Positions 10,497 through 21,694 of a stretch of DNA of 64,000 nt are shown in pieces; positions within the stretch are counted from its first letter, which is position 1; each line of letters starts with the position of its first letter. This stretch comes from Hanleya hanleyi. Lineage: Eukaryota > Mollusca > Polyplacophora > Lepidopleurida > Hanleyidae. The notes below the pieces were generated by a model. It was not told the DNA's origin. It worked only from the letters and a program-made list of their open reading frames with translations, and made no database searches. Both the position numbers and the translations under genes were made by a program. Where the stretch lies: the NCBI GenBank assembly GCA_036873755.1, contig JAVTVY010020464.1:19838-83837 (forward strand), given 5' to 3'.

Positions 10497-11434
10497 TTAT
10501 CCATCCCTTGCCAGTCTATTTTTCATTGCTCTCCAGGCGTTCAACAGCCCAGCCTTGATAGTTCTATTCCTGCAGGAAAACAGGCAGTTGAGCCACACAA
10601 TGCCACAAAGCAGAAGATAATACGAGTTGAACTCCCAGTCTTCTAGATTGTGAGACTGGTGAAGCATGGTCATTAAAAGTACAATTAAAGCTAACCAAAA
10701 GAATAGAATCATCACGAAAGTCCAAACCCGTCTCTTGGTGTTTTTGTGTTCGTCATCGTTAACCGACGCTGCAATCTGTCTGCCATGCTTTCTGGTCATG
10801 TTTAACGCTCGTCCAAAGCTTATCAATCCTATGATGAATGATGGAGCGAGAAAACCATAAATTGTGCCAAATATAAACGGTCTACGGTAAAGCGACCACC
10901 CACAGTTCCTCGGTTTTGTACCCGTGAGTACCACCACTTCCGGTCGTAATACGAAGACTGTTGTTGCTGTCGCAGTATACACGGTGACGAACGCCCACCC
11001 ACTTACCAAGACTAAAACAGCATGTTTCGGGCTGAAGGAATGAAGCGGGTTTTTCAAAGTTCTCCATATTAAAATTCCACGCAGGAAACTCGCGACATAG
11101 TATCCAAGAATAACGAAGAGTTGAAAACCAAGTCCGATATAACACCTAGACACTCCGCTTAGAGTCTGATCACAATTTAATCCGAGAAGCTGCAGAATCG
11201 GTGAAATAGAAACCCCAGTAACTATCGCGCTAATGCTAACACCCACGGAACATATCTTGGCGATTTTGTCGAATTCCGAGAAAATAATACCACAGATACT
11301 TAAAGTTGCGTTTGCTACTGGCAAAACAGATAAAATAGTTTGTAAAACCGCCAACCACCAGAGAGTTCCACAATGTTCGTCTTCACTGCGCTCGACGGGG
11401 TATAATTCAAAGTTGTAGTGTTGTTACCAAGCAT
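10497..11434 (-). pseudogene. Divergent seven-helix (rhodopsin-like) receptor, apparent frameshift
   Basis: The long frame (to the stop at 10497) shows seven hydrophobic helices. Class A landmarks are a Cys before helix 3 (SRCYIG) and one in the second outer loop (RNCGW) that could pair, Trp in helix 4 (VSGWAF), and Pro in helix 5 (FLAPSF). The helix 3 end reads FLRG rather than DRY, and helix 7 has WLNCLFSC in place of NPxxY. The likely start is ATG at 11434 (minus), which opens an N terminus with NNT and NYT glycosylation sites but sits in another frame. The switch falls at a CT-CT-CT run (about 11360-11365). So it is either a recent pseudogene, an assembly error, or an exon border there. 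It has no intron otherwise. The ligand is unknown; a chemosensory-type orphan receptor is an inference. Confidence 0.7.
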
Positions 11435-11615
11435 TTTGCTCTACCAAACAAATCTTTCTTAGCTCAGCTTACATCGGCATGCAGAGTCGCTTACAGCAGC
11501 ATCGGCATGCAGAGTCGCTAACATCAGCATGCAGTGATGCTTACTTGAGACACATTTCCATAAATTTCACTTCCACAAATTTCATGTTGAACTTTCCGAG
11601 CGTGAAAGTCCACAA
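11435..11615. other. Short tandem repeat upstream of the receptor
   Basis: Three imperfect copies of a unit with CATCGGCATGCAGAGTCGCT lie at about 11470-11545 (period about 36 bp). This lies where the receptor's promoter should be; no TATA box is obvious. Confidence 0.5.
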
Positions 11616-11841
11616 GTGAGTGACTAGGATTTAGCGTCGTTTTCAACATTTTTTCATCCATATCACGACGGTGCCTACATGTGCCACGATGCGAGAGTGC
11701 CCACAGTTCCTATTATCCTGTACACTGATCAGTCCAGCCAGTACAGCGCTCGATCACCCATCCAAGTTTTGACCGAGCTCAACGTTGCTTATCTTCGGTG
11801 ATCTGACGAGAACCGGTGTGCCCCACGTGATACGCCGTACC
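11616..11841 (-). mobile_element. SINE with a 5S rRNA-like head
   Basis: On the minus strand the element opens with about 90 bp (11841 to 11751) closely resembling animal 5S rRNA: CCGGTTCTCGTCAGATCACC, a GCAACGTTGAGC-type box A region, then TTGGATGGGTGATCGAGCG. Internal control sites of 5S genes would supply a Pol III promoter. A middle part follows, then the tail GAAAACGACGCTAAATCC with TCACTCAC at 11616. It is too changed after the head to be a 5S gene. 5S-derived SINEs (SINE3 class) are known in some animals; the assignment here is from reading the match. Confidence 0.75.
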
Positions 11842-12877
11842 TAAACGTCCACAGTGATAGGATATACTGCATACGAGAATTTCAAAATTCACTTTGCCTC
11901 GGTGTTTCCGAGTTGCGGATTCTAAGACATGTATATCGTTCCAAAGCATAATAGTGAATCGATTGGAGGTGGAAATACCAGAGTCTCACGGTTTGAAGGA
12001 ACCTCAATAGTTATTAAGTAGTCTTCTACTGCCCTCATTGTTTATCAACCGTGTAGCCATGCTTCCAACTTTGTTTAATCTCCAAATTGAAATCTGCTTG
12101 CAACGTTGAAGATATTTCACATGCTAATCTAGAAGAATATAGTCACAAACATAGGCTCGAGATTTCCTCGGTGGATGTGACACAAAAACACAAAGAAGAA
12201 ACAAGTACACCGTCCGCAGAAATGGATCGTGCGTCATACGAGTGTGTTTGATATACTCTAAGTAAGCGGATAAAATCGGAATATACTTTAGAGCGTACCT
12301 ACATAAAATCTGAATTATTTTCTTCTGTTCAGTAAACAACACGATACCTCTGAATAAACATAGGTAAAAGCCATCGAAGCTAAGTGTCCGGTCTGATTTA
12401 ATTTCATCACAGGCTAATGTTACATATTTCTTTTTGTAGCCCTTACTTTGGTTTCGAAGGTAATCATTGGTGTCATTCTTGCCTAATCAACCATCAACAC
12501 CATTAGCACAAGTCACCCAGTAACATTTCATCTTGCAGCACAAACAGTATTAACAAAAAGTAAACCATTCATTATCAGAATTTGCGTTACGGAGGAGCGC
12601 ATATCTCAATTACAAAAAATCAATAACCTCCGATATATATGTATATATATATATATATATGATAAAATCTGCACGGTGCTGCATGACACTGCTTGGTAGT
12701 GTTTGTTTGAAATTGTAGTTTAAGGGACGCTTCCCATTCGGATTTCGAGGTCCATCAATTCGGTACTTTATTTAAAGATCACGGTACATTTCCTATTTCA
12801 CGGTATTTACATCTACGTAACTACGTATTAAAAAGTTCGTCGGTCTATTTTGATCAGGCTTTAAGGGTAAATATGTG
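11842..12877. other. Gene-free stretch
   Basis: No supported gene. A TA microsatellite lies at about 12637-12660. Confidence 0.5.
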
Positions 12878-13318
12878 TTAAGGATGTCCGCATCTGGTAA
12901 ATCTAATTAATTAACTTTTTAAATAATGTTTTAGTTGCATTCATAATTGTGTATTATGAGGAAAAACAAAGAAAAAAAATATAGGTTGGTATGCATTTTT
13001 TAGCTGTAGGCAACATTAAGTGGACTGACTCATGCTCCATTTGATAACCCAGAAAACATAGGGAATAGCCCTAGTTTCGAAGCATATTCATGAAAAATTC
13101 ATATAAATAGTATTTAACTTTTTCTCATATTTTAACTAACTGTTTGCACATAATCGCAATGTCTATCAAAATTTATCAAATTGGATGGATGTTACTATGC
13201 AAAATTCTCGGCTAGAAGGCTTCTACAGGAAATCCCTATCTCTTAACCTAGGAAAGGGAGATTAGGAAAACAGACAAAGTGGTCGCCAAAGCCAAAACTC
13301 ACCAACAGACATCCTTAA
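12878..13318. mobile_element. TTAA-flanked MITE, copy 1 (441 bp)
   Basis: The ends are TTAAGGATGTCCGC on the left and GACATCCTTAA on the right, short terminal inverted repeats inside TTAA, as expected for piggyBac- or Kolobok-type insertion. No transposase frame is inside. Truncated or mutated copies lie at 15971-16261 and 60139-60460 and share the body motif AACATAGGGAATAGCCCTAG. Confidence 0.75.
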
Positions 13319-13334
13319 GTTCATTGCACTATAG

Positions 13335-13558
13335 GCAGTCTCCTGAACAGACTGGGTATGCATGACCCCCAAGTGGGTCAGCAACATGAGTTTTGTACCA
13401 TGTCTGTTGCCACGAGGGGAAGATTAATTTCCTCTACATGATGACTGTACTTGGATAGTCACACATGTCCAGCTAATCATATCGTAGTTAGTTATATCGT
13501 CGCTATATGGCCGAAATAGCGCTTAACGCGACGTTAAACCCTAACTCACTCACTCACT
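13335..13558 (+). mobile_element. SINE with the common tail and an unassigned head
   Basis: The 3' end (CGCTATATGGCCGAAATAGC, CGACGTTAAACCC, CACTCACTCACT) is the tail shared with the 5S-headed SINE. The head, starting near 13335, does not look like 5S rRNA, and I could not fit a clear tRNA A/B box pair. Confidence 0.65.
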
Positions 13559-13949
13559 GTATATACATGAAGCAGTCTGCTTACTGGGCAGTCTAACAGG
13601 CAGACTGATTGGCCAAATCACACCGCCCCTAAAGCTAGGGTCAATAAGTGAATTGAGTTATCTAGTTTTGCATACCGCTTTGATAATCTGGTTCATAGCA
13701 ACATATTAGTGTCTGAGTGGATTCTCTAGGCTGATCGAGTCAGCTCGTGTGGCGTGCACTCAGTCGTGAAACGTAACGCTTTCAATAACCTTGTCCACAG
13801 ACCCAGTGATGAAAAGGGGTGCAATGTCGGAATAATCCAGTCTGCTTAAAATTTTTAGATAGAAGCTGACAACTGGTTCTATTCCGAATTCCATGTGCCA
13901 CTTAGATTGGCATCATGACGAATTACCTCAAGGGTCAGAAATTGGGTCA

Positions 13950-14300
13950 GAAGAGGTCAAATGTTGGAAAACTGATTCATGCTCACGGTTTGGGCCTTGA
14001 ACCATGTTATTAATGCCGATAGTACTTTAAGTATATTTGTCTGTGGGGTAATATGACTTCTTGACAGTACGCCGGCATCGTTTTTCACCAGCCTTTTCAA
14101 GTTGCGTTCAATTTCATACCAGACCGACAAGCCCATGGAATCCTTCTGCCTATAACTTATCATGTCCAGCCATTTTTCATGCAGCCGTGTTATGGTCGCG
14201 GAGCCTGGACTTGATAAACCCCATCTTGACGTCTGATTTTTCAGGCACCGCCACCGCGTCTTTCAGGACTATCTGGAGTTTCAACTCACGTTCATTATGA
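13950..14300 (-). pseudogene. Decayed coding remnant, probable retroelement
   Basis: On the minus strand a lysine-rich frame (LKLQIVLKDAVAV, then KMGFIKSRLRDHN) is cut by a stop and continues in another frame as SYRQKDSMGLSVWYEIERN and VKNDAGVLSRSHITPQTNIL. A shorter relative of the last part (CAGTACGCCGG context) recurs near 58760-58800, so this is a repeated sequence. The protein family is not recognised. Confidence 0.4.
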
Positions 14301-14399
14301 GCCCCTTAGTAGTATAGAGAAGACGAATAGGCTCAACTTTTCCAGGGAGATAACTCTTGGTTTCCCTTTTTCCGCCAGGGGGTGCCACCAGTCCCGTAT

Positions 14400-14965
14400 G
14401 ACGTCACTTCCGGTCTGGGTGAATGGAGCGTGACCTGTGAACATGCCGTATGACGTCACTTCCGGTCTGGGTGAATGGCGCGTGACCTGTGAACATGATA
14501 GGATATGTACTGACCTGTCTGTGGGTTTTTTCCACGTCGTTCACCTCCGTGTCTTTTCGGTGAGGTCCGTGGGAACATGTACTGACCTGTCTGTGGGGTT
14601 TTTCCCACAATGTCGTTCACCTCCGTGTCTCTTCGGTCAGGTCCGTGTCTTTTCGGTGAAGTCCGTGGGAACATGATAGGAGATTACTGACTTGTCTGTG
14701 GGGTTTTTCCACAATATCGTTCACCTCCGTGTCTCTTCGGTCAGGTCCGTGTCTCTTCGGTGAGGTCCGTGTTTTTTCGGTGAGGTCCGTGAAGATGTCA
14801 CGGAGGTGGAACATGATAGGAGATGTACTGACTTGTCTGTGGGGTTTTTCCACAATGTCGTTCACCTCCGCGTCTCTTCGATCGCTACAATGTTGCGAAG
14901 ATGTCACGGATATCACCGAAGAGAAACGGAGGTGCCCGAATAGACACGGAGATCCCCGAAGGGGG
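14400..14965. repeat. Complex minisatellite (TTCACCTCCGTGTCTCTTCGG units)
   Basis: Nested repeats of two blocks, GTACTGACCTGTCTGTGGGG and TCACCTCCGTGTCTCTTCGG with GGTCAGGTCCGTGTC variants, recur about five times at 100-150 bp. The many overlapping frames here are repeat artefacts. Confidence 0.8.
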
Positions 14966-14989
14966 CGAGAGGGGTCCCTAGTGTACTGA

Positions 14990-15970
14990 TGGGGTCGTAT
15001 GGGTCGTATCAATGTGAAGCATTCGTGAAGGGGCATCTGATGCGGTGGGTGTGGGATTGAAATATCGTCATTCTGCGCATACGCGGTAGACCAAGGGTAT
15101 GGAAATAGACGGTTTGGGGTCTAGGTGGGTCACTAGTGGTCCGATGGAGTCCCGTGAGGTATCAATGTGAAGCCTATGTGAGGGGGCATCCGATGGGCTG
15201 GGTGTGGGGTTGGAATATGGTCATTCTGCGCATGCGCGGTAGACCAAGGGTATGGAAATAGACGTTTTGGGATCTAGGGGAGCCCCTAGTGGTCCGATGG
15301 AGTCGAGTGAAGTATCAATGTGAAGCCTATGTGAAGGGGCATCCGATGGGCTGGGTGTGGGGTTGGAATATGGTCATTCTGCGCATGCGCGGTAGACCAA
15401 GGGTATGGAAATAGACGTTTTGGGGTCTAGGTGGGCCACTAGTGGGTCGATGGAGTCGTATGAGGTATCAATGTGAAGCCTATGTGAGGGGGCATCCCAC
15501 TGGGTGGATGTGGGGTCGGAATATCGTCATTCTGCGCATGCGCAATAGACAAAGGGTATGAAAATAGACGTTTTGGGATCTAGGTGAGCCACTACTGAGC
15601 CGATGGAGTTGAGTGAGGTATCAATGTAAAGCCTATGTGAGGGGGCATCCGATTGGACTAGTGTCTCGGCCGTTGTCCACATTCTGCGCATGCGCAGACA
15701 GGGAATTCTGGGAAAAGGGTGTGGACATAGACGTGTTAGGGTTTAGGTGAGCCCCTAATGATCCTATGGTGTCGTATGAGGTCTTATTTTGAAGCTGTCG
15801 TGAGGGAGCATCCGCCTGGGCTAGTGTGTCGTTCGTTGTCAATAGTCTGCGCATGCGCAGTCTGGCCGTAGTATAGAAATAGACGTGTTGAGGTTTAGGT
15901 AGGCCCCTAATGGTCTGATGGGGTCGAGTGAGGTATCAATGTAAAGCATACGTGAGGGAGTATCCGACAA
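14990..15970 (+). repeat. 153-bp satellite, seven units, with NRF-1-like palindrome
   Basis: Units start at GTATCAATGTGAAGCC near 15006, 15159, 15312, 15464, 15618, 15780 (diverged) and 15932, a period of 152-162 bp. Units carry CTGCGCATGCGC (or a variant) about 75 bp in. The NRF-1 consensus is YGCGCAYGCGCR. The unit body is otherwise unlike the 151-bp satellite at 6.7 kb. Confidence 0.85.
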
Positions 15971-16261
15971 GCTGCTCAATTTGATAACCTAGAAAGCATA
16001 GGGAATAGCCCTAGTTTTGAAGCATATTCATGAAAAATTCATATAAATAGTATTTAACTTTTTCTTATATTCTAACTGTTTGCAGATAATCACAATGTCT
16101 ATCAAAATTTAGCAAATTGGATGGATGTTGCTGTGCAAAATTCCCGGCTAGAAGGCTTTTAAAGGAAATCCCCATCTCTTAACCTAGGGAAGGGAGATAA
16201 CCCAATGGAAAAACAGGCAAAATGGCTGCCGAAGTCAAAAACCACCAGCGGACATCCTTAA
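15971..16261. mobile_element. TTAA-type MITE, copy 2 (5' truncated)
   Basis: It matches the inner and right part of the 12878-13318 copy and ends GCGGACATCCTTAA. The left end is missing and abuts the 153-bp satellite. Confidence 0.7.
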
Positions 16262-16430
16262 CGTTTTTGCTTAATAACTTTTGACTTATTTATCATAACA
16301 CTACAAAATCTTCTGGTGACTTACCTTATATATTGTCACATGTCGTAACAGTGGTTTTCCAATCAAAGTGTGCATAGCCTAATTTTTGATGGAGAACAAA
16401 ACATCTCGTCTGTTATATATGCAAATTAAA

Positions 16431-16850
16431 AAAATACATTTTCCAGGTGCAGTTGTACCTAGACGTGGGGTAAGTTGTTTACTCAAATATTGCTCATTAT
16501 ATATGCTACCCTTCTGCTTACGAATGATATATTAATTTTCCTGAGTATGAAACCCATCCCCCCATTTTTCCACGGACAAAATACATTTTCCAGGTGCAGT
16601 TGTACCTAGATGTAAGTTGTTTACTCAAATATTGCTCATTATATATGCTACCCTTCTGCTTACGAATGATATATTAATTTTCCTGGGTATGACACCCTTT
16701 CCCCCATTTTTTCTGGACAAAATACGTTTTCCAGGTGGGGTAAGTTGTTGAGTCAAATATTGCGCATTATATATGCTATCCTTCTGCTTACGAATGATAT
16801 ATTAATTTTCTTCAGTATGAGATCCGTCCCCCCTTTTTCCTGTACAAAAT
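16431..16850. repeat. Tandem repeat, about 140 bp, three units
   Basis: Units start at AAAATACATTTTCCAGGTG near 16431, 16578 and 16719 (AAAATACG), with a partial start near 16844. Each contains CTTCTGCTTACGAATGATAT and a C/T-rich end. Confidence 0.8.
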
Positions 16851-17058
16851 ATGACGCACACATCGCCGGAAGTGGTATCATATATAGTAAAATAGATGTT
16901 TACCGAACATTTCGATTACTTTTCAAGTCTGTATGATACCTCTGTTGACCTAGCGTTAAAAAGAATTATCTGGAGATAATTTTCCCTGAACACTGGGATT
17001 TCCTGGATTTCAACTTCTTCTTTATCAATACTAACATATCTTTTCATCTCCATTGCAG

Positions 17059-17067
17059 GATGAGTAG
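17059..17067 (+). CDS. Terminal micro-exon (Asp-Glu-stop), array copy 0
   Basis: The acceptor CATCTCCATTGCAG is followed by GAT GAG TAG. Its partner exon would lie upstream but is not present, because the array is cut off near 16860. See the copies at 19269, 20518 and 21695. Confidence 0.5.
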   Translation, partial: DE

Positions 17068-17205
17068 TTAAAGAACATATTTTCCACCCTTAATATTATT
17101 ACACAATTCATCTAACTCTGAAAAGAAAGCATGTTATTTACTGAATACGCGTTTGATGTCTGTGGGACCGACTTATGGTAATTCTGTTGTTGAACACTTT
17201 TTCAG

Positions 17206-17325
17206 CCTCCCACCAAATGTCCTTCGTTCATGTGTATTGCTCAAATGTGTGCTTACCCGGAAATGCAATACGAGGAGTTCAACGGCTTAAGATGTCCCAC
17301 CTGTCCAATCTGTCGTATTCCAGAA
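17206..17325 (+). CDS. Six-cysteine exon, copy 1
   Basis: Acceptor TTTTTCAG at 17198-17205 and donor GTAAGA at 17326 bound 120 bases (40 codons, phase 0 at both ends). Cysteines are at exon residues 5, 10, 15, 30, 33 and 36, ending CPTCPICRIPE. The symmetric phase means exons can be added or skipped without shifting frame. The frame has no start Met with a signal peptide here, so the N terminus comes from another exon not found. The Cys pattern (x4, x4, x14, x2, x2) recalls small secreted disulphide domains such as antistasin-like units, but the spacing differs and I do not assign a family. Confidence 0.7.
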
Positions 17326-18248
17326 GTAAGAACTACAGTCAACATTGGCTTCAATATACGCCCGCATATATTCGTTACTCCCAACTCCCTTTTTGGTGCC
17401 GACCAGCACATGGTTTCGACAGAACTATGATCATAACGCAATGGAGCTAGAACTTTCACATATTTTGTACATATATTTTCTTTTATATGCATTCACCGAT
17501 TTAATGACAGAATGGATATTTTCGCATAGGTATATAGGTTCAAGTATATCATTGATTACACTGCATGGCCTAGACAAATTTGGGCGTGTGCCTTCAAGTA
17601 TTTTATTTCAATTTCCCTGTCATAGCACGCCATCTATCGTCCCATCGACCGTAAAGCCTACCACCGTTCCTGGTATTTATGTGATACTTTTCTATAACAC
17701 TATCACGAATAGCACATGTGGAATTTAATTTCCTGTCATATTCAACAATGTCTGGTCGAATATTGAATTTTTAAAAATTATTTTTCCATACTATCTTGCG
17801 ATAATACCACATATTCTATCGTCCCATCGACAGTAAATCCTACCACCGTTCCCAGTATCAATATGATATTTTTCTTTCACACTGTTATATAGTACCATCG
17901 TCATAGCCATGCGATATCGATACTCGATTTAGGTCCTTTTCTTCACGAAATAGCACATATTATGGATTCAATTTAATGTTATAACTATAGTCATAACGCA
18001 ATCGAGCTAGAAATTTCACATAGTGTGTACATATATTTTCTCTTGCCGTTACATTAAAACACAGCTATATTTAGGACATTATATTTTTCCGATTTCAACA
18101 GCACCACGTACAGACCAAAATGCCGCCATATCTTACCATCTTAGTTGTTAAATAACATGTTTTCCTCCCTTAATATTATTACACAGTTTATCTAACTCGA
18201 GTAAGAATGCATGATATTTACTGAATATGTAAACGCTTAGTTTATTCC

Positions 18249-18566
18249 ACTAACGTCACAGGACCTACGAAGTAGGGTAGGCATATAGGACTCCGACGCG
18301 CACTGAACTCTTGGAAATCCCCCCGCCCCAAGCGGCCCAAGTCAGAATCACCAGTGATTTTCATTAAAAATTACCAGAAATTTTCATCAAAAGTAGATCA
18401 GCTCAGAACTTGCTGGTAACAGTCCCCTAATGCACCTTCATGCAAAAAATCAAGGTTCTAATGTCAACGGTTCATGTTATTTTGCGGACGAAAGGATTCG
18501 GATGGACTCACTCACTCACTGACTGACTACCGGACAATTGGCAGACGGTAGACTACTTCGTAGGAA
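18249..18566. mobile_element. Insertion inside cassette 2
   Basis: Cassettes without the insertion (for example 20611-20650) run straight from GCTTAGTTTATTCCA to ACGATGCC. Here about 310 bp lie between. It has inverted ends CCTACGAAGTAG and CTACTTCGTAGG and an inner CACTCACTCACT run. The paralogous empty site proves it is an insertion; its class is uncertain. Confidence 0.65.
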
Positions 18567-18651
18567 TAAACAACGATGCCATATTAGTCAAAATCGGTTT
18601 GATGTCTGTGAGACCAACTTATGGTAATTCTAATGTTGAACACTTTTTCAG

Positions 18652-18816
18652 CCTCGAACCATTTGTCCTTCGTTCAAGTGTGCTGCTCCACAGTGTGATA
18701 ACCCGGAAATGCAATACGACCAGTTCAACGGTTTAAGATGTCCCATCTGTCCAATCTGTCCTACTCCGTTCCCAGTATCATTATGTTATTTTTTTTATAA
18801 CACTATCACGAAATAG
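18652..18816 (+). pseudogene. Six-cysteine exon, copy 2, donor site deleted
   Basis: The acceptor and the coding part are intact up to CPICPTP, but the GTAAGA donor and several hundred bases of intron are missing. The exon runs directly into the intron subrepeat (TTCCCAGTATCA) and stops at TAG 18814. It could be read only as a terminal exon with a 16-residue unrelated tail. A recombination between intron repeats explains the deletion. Confidence 0.65.
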
Positions 18817-19268
18817 CACATGTGGATTTTAATTGCATGTCATATTCAACAATATCAGGTCGAATATTAAAATATTTTTTTTTATAATTTTCTCATAATA
18901 TCTTGCCATATCATATTCTTCCATGTATCAATATGATATTTTTCTATAACGCTATCACATCACGTTTACTTATATGTTGCTCTCTCATCGCGCCATCGCA
19001 TTGTGTTGTATAGTACAATCGTCCAAGCCATATGATATTGATACTCGATTTAGGCCTTTTCCTACACAAACTAGCACATGCTTTGGATTTCAATTTCATG
19101 TCATAACTATAATCATACGCAATCGAGCTAGAAATTTCACATATTGTGTACATATATTTTCTCTTGCCGTTACATTAAAACACAACTAGATTTAGGACAT
19201 ATTCTTTCGATTTCAACACCACCACGTACAGACCAAAATACTGACATATCTTTTCATCTCCATTGCAG

Positions 19269-19277
19269 GATGAGTAG
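19269..19277 (+). CDS. Terminal micro-exon (Asp-Glu-stop), after copies 1/2
   Basis: CATCTCCATTGCAG then GAT GAG TAG. Joined in phase 0 to exon copy 1 it would add Asp-Glu and end the protein. This is the only acceptor-like site conserved between successive cysteine exons. Confidence 0.55.
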   Translation, partial: DE

Positions 19278-19415
19278 TTAAAGAACATATTTTCCACCCT
19301 TAATATTATTACACAATTCATCTAACTCTGAAAAGAAAGCATGTTATTTACTGAATACGCGTTTGATGTCTGTGGGACCGACTTATGGTAATTCTGTTGT
19401 TGAACACTTTTTCAG

Positions 19416-19529
19416 CCCATTTGTCCTTCGTTCAAGTGTGCTGCTCCAGCGTGTGATAACCCGGAAATGCAATACGAGCAGTTCAACGGCTTAAGATGTC
19501 CCACCTGTCCAATCTGTCCAACTTCAAAG
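19416..19529 (+). CDS. Six-cysteine exon, copy 3
   Basis: Acceptor TTTTTCAG and donor GTAAGA are both intact. The exon is 114 bases (38 codons), two codons shorter at the 5' end than copies 1, 2 and 4. All six cysteines are kept (CPSFKCAAPACDN, then CPTCPICPTSK). Phase is 0 at both ends. Confidence 0.7.
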
Positions 19530-20517
19530 GTAAGAACAAGAGTCAACATTGGCTTCAATTTACGCCCAAGTATAATCGTTACTCCCAACTCCATTTTTTG
19601 GTGTTGACCAGCACATAGATTGGTCATTTAAATATATATATGTACATCGAATTACATATCTTCCTAATAACCGAATTAATGATATTCCAGAAGTAAGAAC
19701 TAGAGTCAACATTGGCTTCGATATACGCCCGCATATATTCGTTACTCCCAACTCCCTTTTTGGTGCCGACCAGCACATGGATTCGACAGAACTATGATCA
19801 TAAAGCAATGGAGCTAGAACTTTCACATATTTTGTACATATATTTTCTTTTATATGCATTCACCGAATTAATGACAGAATGGATATTTTCGCATAGGTAT
19901 ATAGGTTCAAGTATATCATTGATGACACTGGCCTAGACAAAGTTTGGGCGTGTGCATTAAAGTATTTTATTTCAATTTCCCTGTCATAGCACGCCATCTA
20001 TCGTCCCATCGACCGTAAAGCCTACCACCGTTCCTAGTATTTATGTGATAATTTTCTATAACACTATCACGAATAACACATGTGGATTTTAATTTCCTGT
20101 CATATTCAACAATTTCAGGTCGAATACAGAATTTTTTAAAATTATTTTTCCATACTATCTTGCGATAATACCACATATTCTATCGTCTCATCGACCGTAA
20201 AGCCAACCACCGTTCCCAGTATCAATATGATATTTTTCTTTCACACTATCACATCTCGTTTTCTTATATGTTGCTCTCTCATCGCGCCATCGCATTGTGT
20301 TATATAGTACAATTGTCCTATAGCCATATGATATTGATACTCGATTTAGGACTTTTCCTTCACGAACTAGCACATGCTTTAAATTTCAATTTCATGTCAT
20401 AACTATAATCATATAACGCTATCGAGCTAGAAATTTCACATATTGTGTACATATATTTGCTCTTGCCGTTGCAATATAACACAAAAATATTGACATATCT
20501 TACCATCTCCTTTGCAG

Positions 20518-20526
20518 GATGAGTAG
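20518..20526 (+). CDS. Terminal micro-exon (Asp-Glu-stop), after copy 3
   Basis: ATCTCCTTTGCAG then GAT GAG TAG, the same arrangement as at 19269. Confidence 0.55.
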   Translation, partial: DE

Positions 20527-20719
20527 TTAAAGAACATATTTTCCACCCTTAATATTATTACACAATTCATCTAACTCTGAAAAGAAAGCATGATATTTAC
20601 TGAATACGCGTATGCTTAGTTTATTCCATAAAGAACGACGATGCCATATAAGTCAAAATCGGTTTGATGTCTGTGGAACCGACTTATGGTAATTCTAATG
20701 TTGTGAACTTTTATTTCAG

Positions 20720-20839
20720 GCTCTCACCATCTGCCCTTCGGTCAAGTGTGCTGCTCCACAGTGTGATGACCCGGAAATGCAATACGAGCAGTTCAACGGT
20801 TTAACATGTGCCACCTGTCCAATCTGTCCAACTTCAAAG
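20720..20839 (+). CDS. Six-cysteine exon, copy 4
   Basis: 120 bases between TTATTTCAG and GTAAGA. It starts ALTICPSVKCAAPQCDD and ends CATCPICPTSK, with cysteines at 5, 10, 15, 30, 33 and 36. All signals are intact. It differs from copy 3 at several residues, mostly outside the cysteines. Confidence 0.7.
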
Positions 20840-21694
20840 GTAAGAACAAGAGTCAACATTGGCTTCAATTTACGCCCAAGTATAATCGTTACTCCCAACT
20901 CCATTTTTTGGTGGTGACCAGCACATAGATTGGTCATTTAAATATATATATGTACATCGAATTACATATCTTCCTAATAACCGAATTAATGATAGAATGG
21001 AATATTCGCAAATATATATATATCACCAATTATATCATTGATTACACTGGCCTAGACAAAGTTTGGGCTTGTGCATTAAATTATTTCATTTCAATTTCCC
21101 CATGCTATCCTGCCATAGCACCACATCTCCTATCATCTCATCGAGAGTAAAACCCACCACCGTTCCCAGTATTAATATGATATTTATCAATAACACTTTC
21201 ACGAAATAGCAAATTTGGATTTAATTTCATGTCAAATTCAAACAATGTCAGGTCGAATATTGTAATATTTTTTATAATTTTCCCATACCTTTCTGTTATA
21301 TCACCACATCTTCTATCGTCGACCCCATCGACCGTAAAGACTACCACCGTTCCCAGTATCAATATGATATTTTTCTATAACGCTATCACATCACGTTTAC
21401 TTGTATGTTGCTCTCTTATCGCGCCATCGCATTGTGTTGTATAGTACAATCGTCCAAGCCATATGATATTGATACTCTATTTAGGCCTACACAAACTAGC
21501 ACATGCTTTCGATTTCAATTTCATGTCATAACTATAATCATAACTCAACCGAGCTAGAAATTTCACATATTGTGTACATATATTTTCTCTTACCGTTACA
21601 TTAAAACACAACTAGATTTAGGACATATTCTTTCGATTTCAACACCACCACGTACAGACCAAAATACTGACATATCTTTTCATCTCCATTGCAG

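Noticed and set aside
11751..11841. Genuine 5S rRNA gene
   Set aside because: Only the 5' three quarters match, with many substitutions, and it runs into SINE sequence; no terminator T-run at the expected place.
14404..15036. Overlapping frames rich in Thr, Asp and Arg
   Set aside because: Produced by the CACCTCCGTGTCTCTTCGG minisatellite.
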